Shown here: piece by piece, positions 14,015 to 14,255 of the stretch
How positions within the stretch are numbered: the stretch's first letter is position 1
Layout of the letters: each line of letters starts with the position of its first letter
From: DASQPJ01 sp036268355
Lineage (GTDB): Bacteria; Actinomycetota; Actinomycetes; Sporichthyales; Sporichthyaceae
DNA length: 14,255 bases
Direction of reading: 5' to 3'
Assembly (NCBI GenBank): GCA_036268355.1
Contig: DATAUG010000266.1
Location: 1 to 14,255 of the forward strand
Made by a program: the position numbers and the translations under genes
The notes under the pieces: generated by a model
Database searches by the model: none
What the model was told of the DNA's origin: nothing
What the model saw: only the letters and a program-made list of their open reading frames with translations

Positions 14015-14092
14015 CCCTGCGGAATGCAGTGCTGAATAAGCCCTGCGGGATGCAGTGCTCAATCAGCCCTGCGGGATGAAGAGGTCGACGCG
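13989..14092. repeat. Four 26-bp tandem units at the end of secreted gene copy 2
   Basis: Units begin at 13989, 14015, 14041 and 14067, exactly 26 bp apart, each opening CCCTGCnGnATG and most followed by CAGTGCTnAATnAG. The last unit contains the terminal codons and stop of the partial secreted gene; the other three are untranslated copies and diverge progressively away from the gene. Each unit can form a small CTGC/GCAG stem. Copy 1 has the same unit only twice. Confidence 0.9.
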
Positions 14093-14255
14093 CATGGTCT
14101 CGTCCTTGTTCACGAAGCCGCTGAGCACGCCTTCGTTGTTGAAGACCTTGTAGTAGACGTGGTCGTCACGCTTGAAGCGGGCCTGGATGATCACGTTCTG
14201 CGTGCTGGTGGTGCGCAGGCCGAACCCGATCTGGTAGTTGCCGGTCAGGACCTTG
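14063..14255 (-). CDS. Small secreted protein, copy 2 (partial, 5' end outside window)
   Basis: Only the last 63 codons are in the window. They encode a sequence starting KVLTGNYQIGFGLRTTSTQ and ending VDLFIPQG, which differs from the end of copy 1 at five positions (Phe/Tyr, Ile-Ile-Gln versus Val-Leu-Ser, Ile/Val). By eye about 14 of 192 bases differ. This is a recent tandem duplicate in the same orientation. Its signal peptide and His cluster, if present, lie beyond the right edge. Function is unknown, as for copy 1. Confidence 0.85.
   Translation of the reverse strand, partial: KVLTGNYQIGFGLRTTSTQNVIIQARFKRDDHVYYKVFNNEGVLSGFVNKDETMRVDLFIPQG

Larger units (their letters stand above)
13673..14062. 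other. 390-bp region between the two secreted-gene copies
   Basis: This gap holds the upstream region of copy 1 and the 3' region of copy 2. Seen in it are GGCCC/GGGCC (13696-13709) near the copy 1 start, a G5/C5 hairpin near 13814-13828, an inverted repeat at 13875-13914, a strong hairpin at 13980-14014 and three 26-bp repeat units from 13989. Short open frames on both strands lack protein features. No clear promoter was found by eye. Confidence 0.7.

Noticed and set aside
13989..14092. CRISPR array or origin iterons from the 26-bp repeats
   Set aside because: Units are directly adjacent without spacers, and the last one is the coding end of a gene, so gene-end amplification explains them better.

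Overview
The window is GC-rich chromosomal DNA, almost certainly from a high-GC actinobacterium. Supporting this are the many GTG starts, the G/C-ending codons, an actinobacterial-type sigma factor fused to an anti-sigma zinc finger, a DUF3151 gene next to purA, and a NERD-like protein. The genus cannot be fixed from the sequence alone.

Layout. Purine genes on the minus strand form two blocks. purS-purQ (64-1039) is at the left edge, followed 3' by a perfect 42-bp palindrome. purA-purD-purB (5047-9008) lies to the right. Between the blocks sit galE (+), a 3-unit tandem repeat of about 120 bp with hairpins, a degenerate GGDEF-like regulator (-), and a divergent sigma factor/anti-sigma/transmembrane fusion (+). 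No purC is seen between purB and purS. Upstream of purA on the minus strand are a DUF3151 gene and a DUF1697 gene.

From 10374 to 13207 a plus-strand cluster with gaps of only 6-14 bp encodes an exported SGNH hydrolase, a PPOX-fold flavin/F420 enzyme, a cyclase-family metallohydrolase and a NERD-like protein with an altered active-site region. It converges on, and overlaps by 21 bp, a minus-strand gene for a small secreted His-rich protein. A second, nearly identical copy of that gene runs off the right edge. Both copies are followed by extra copies of a 26-bp stop-codon segment.

Function. PurSQ (with PurL, outside the window), PurD, PurB and PurA belong to de novo IMP and AMP synthesis; GalE supplies UDP-galactose for envelope or exopolysaccharide. 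The sigma fusion and the GGDEF-like protein are divergent neighbours and may belong to one signalling unit, but that is inference. The least explained parts are the duplicated secreted gene with its 26-bp repeats, the hairpin/palindrome families, and the degenerate GGDEF and NERD proteins. No tRNA, rRNA, CRISPR array, transposase or phage gene was seen.
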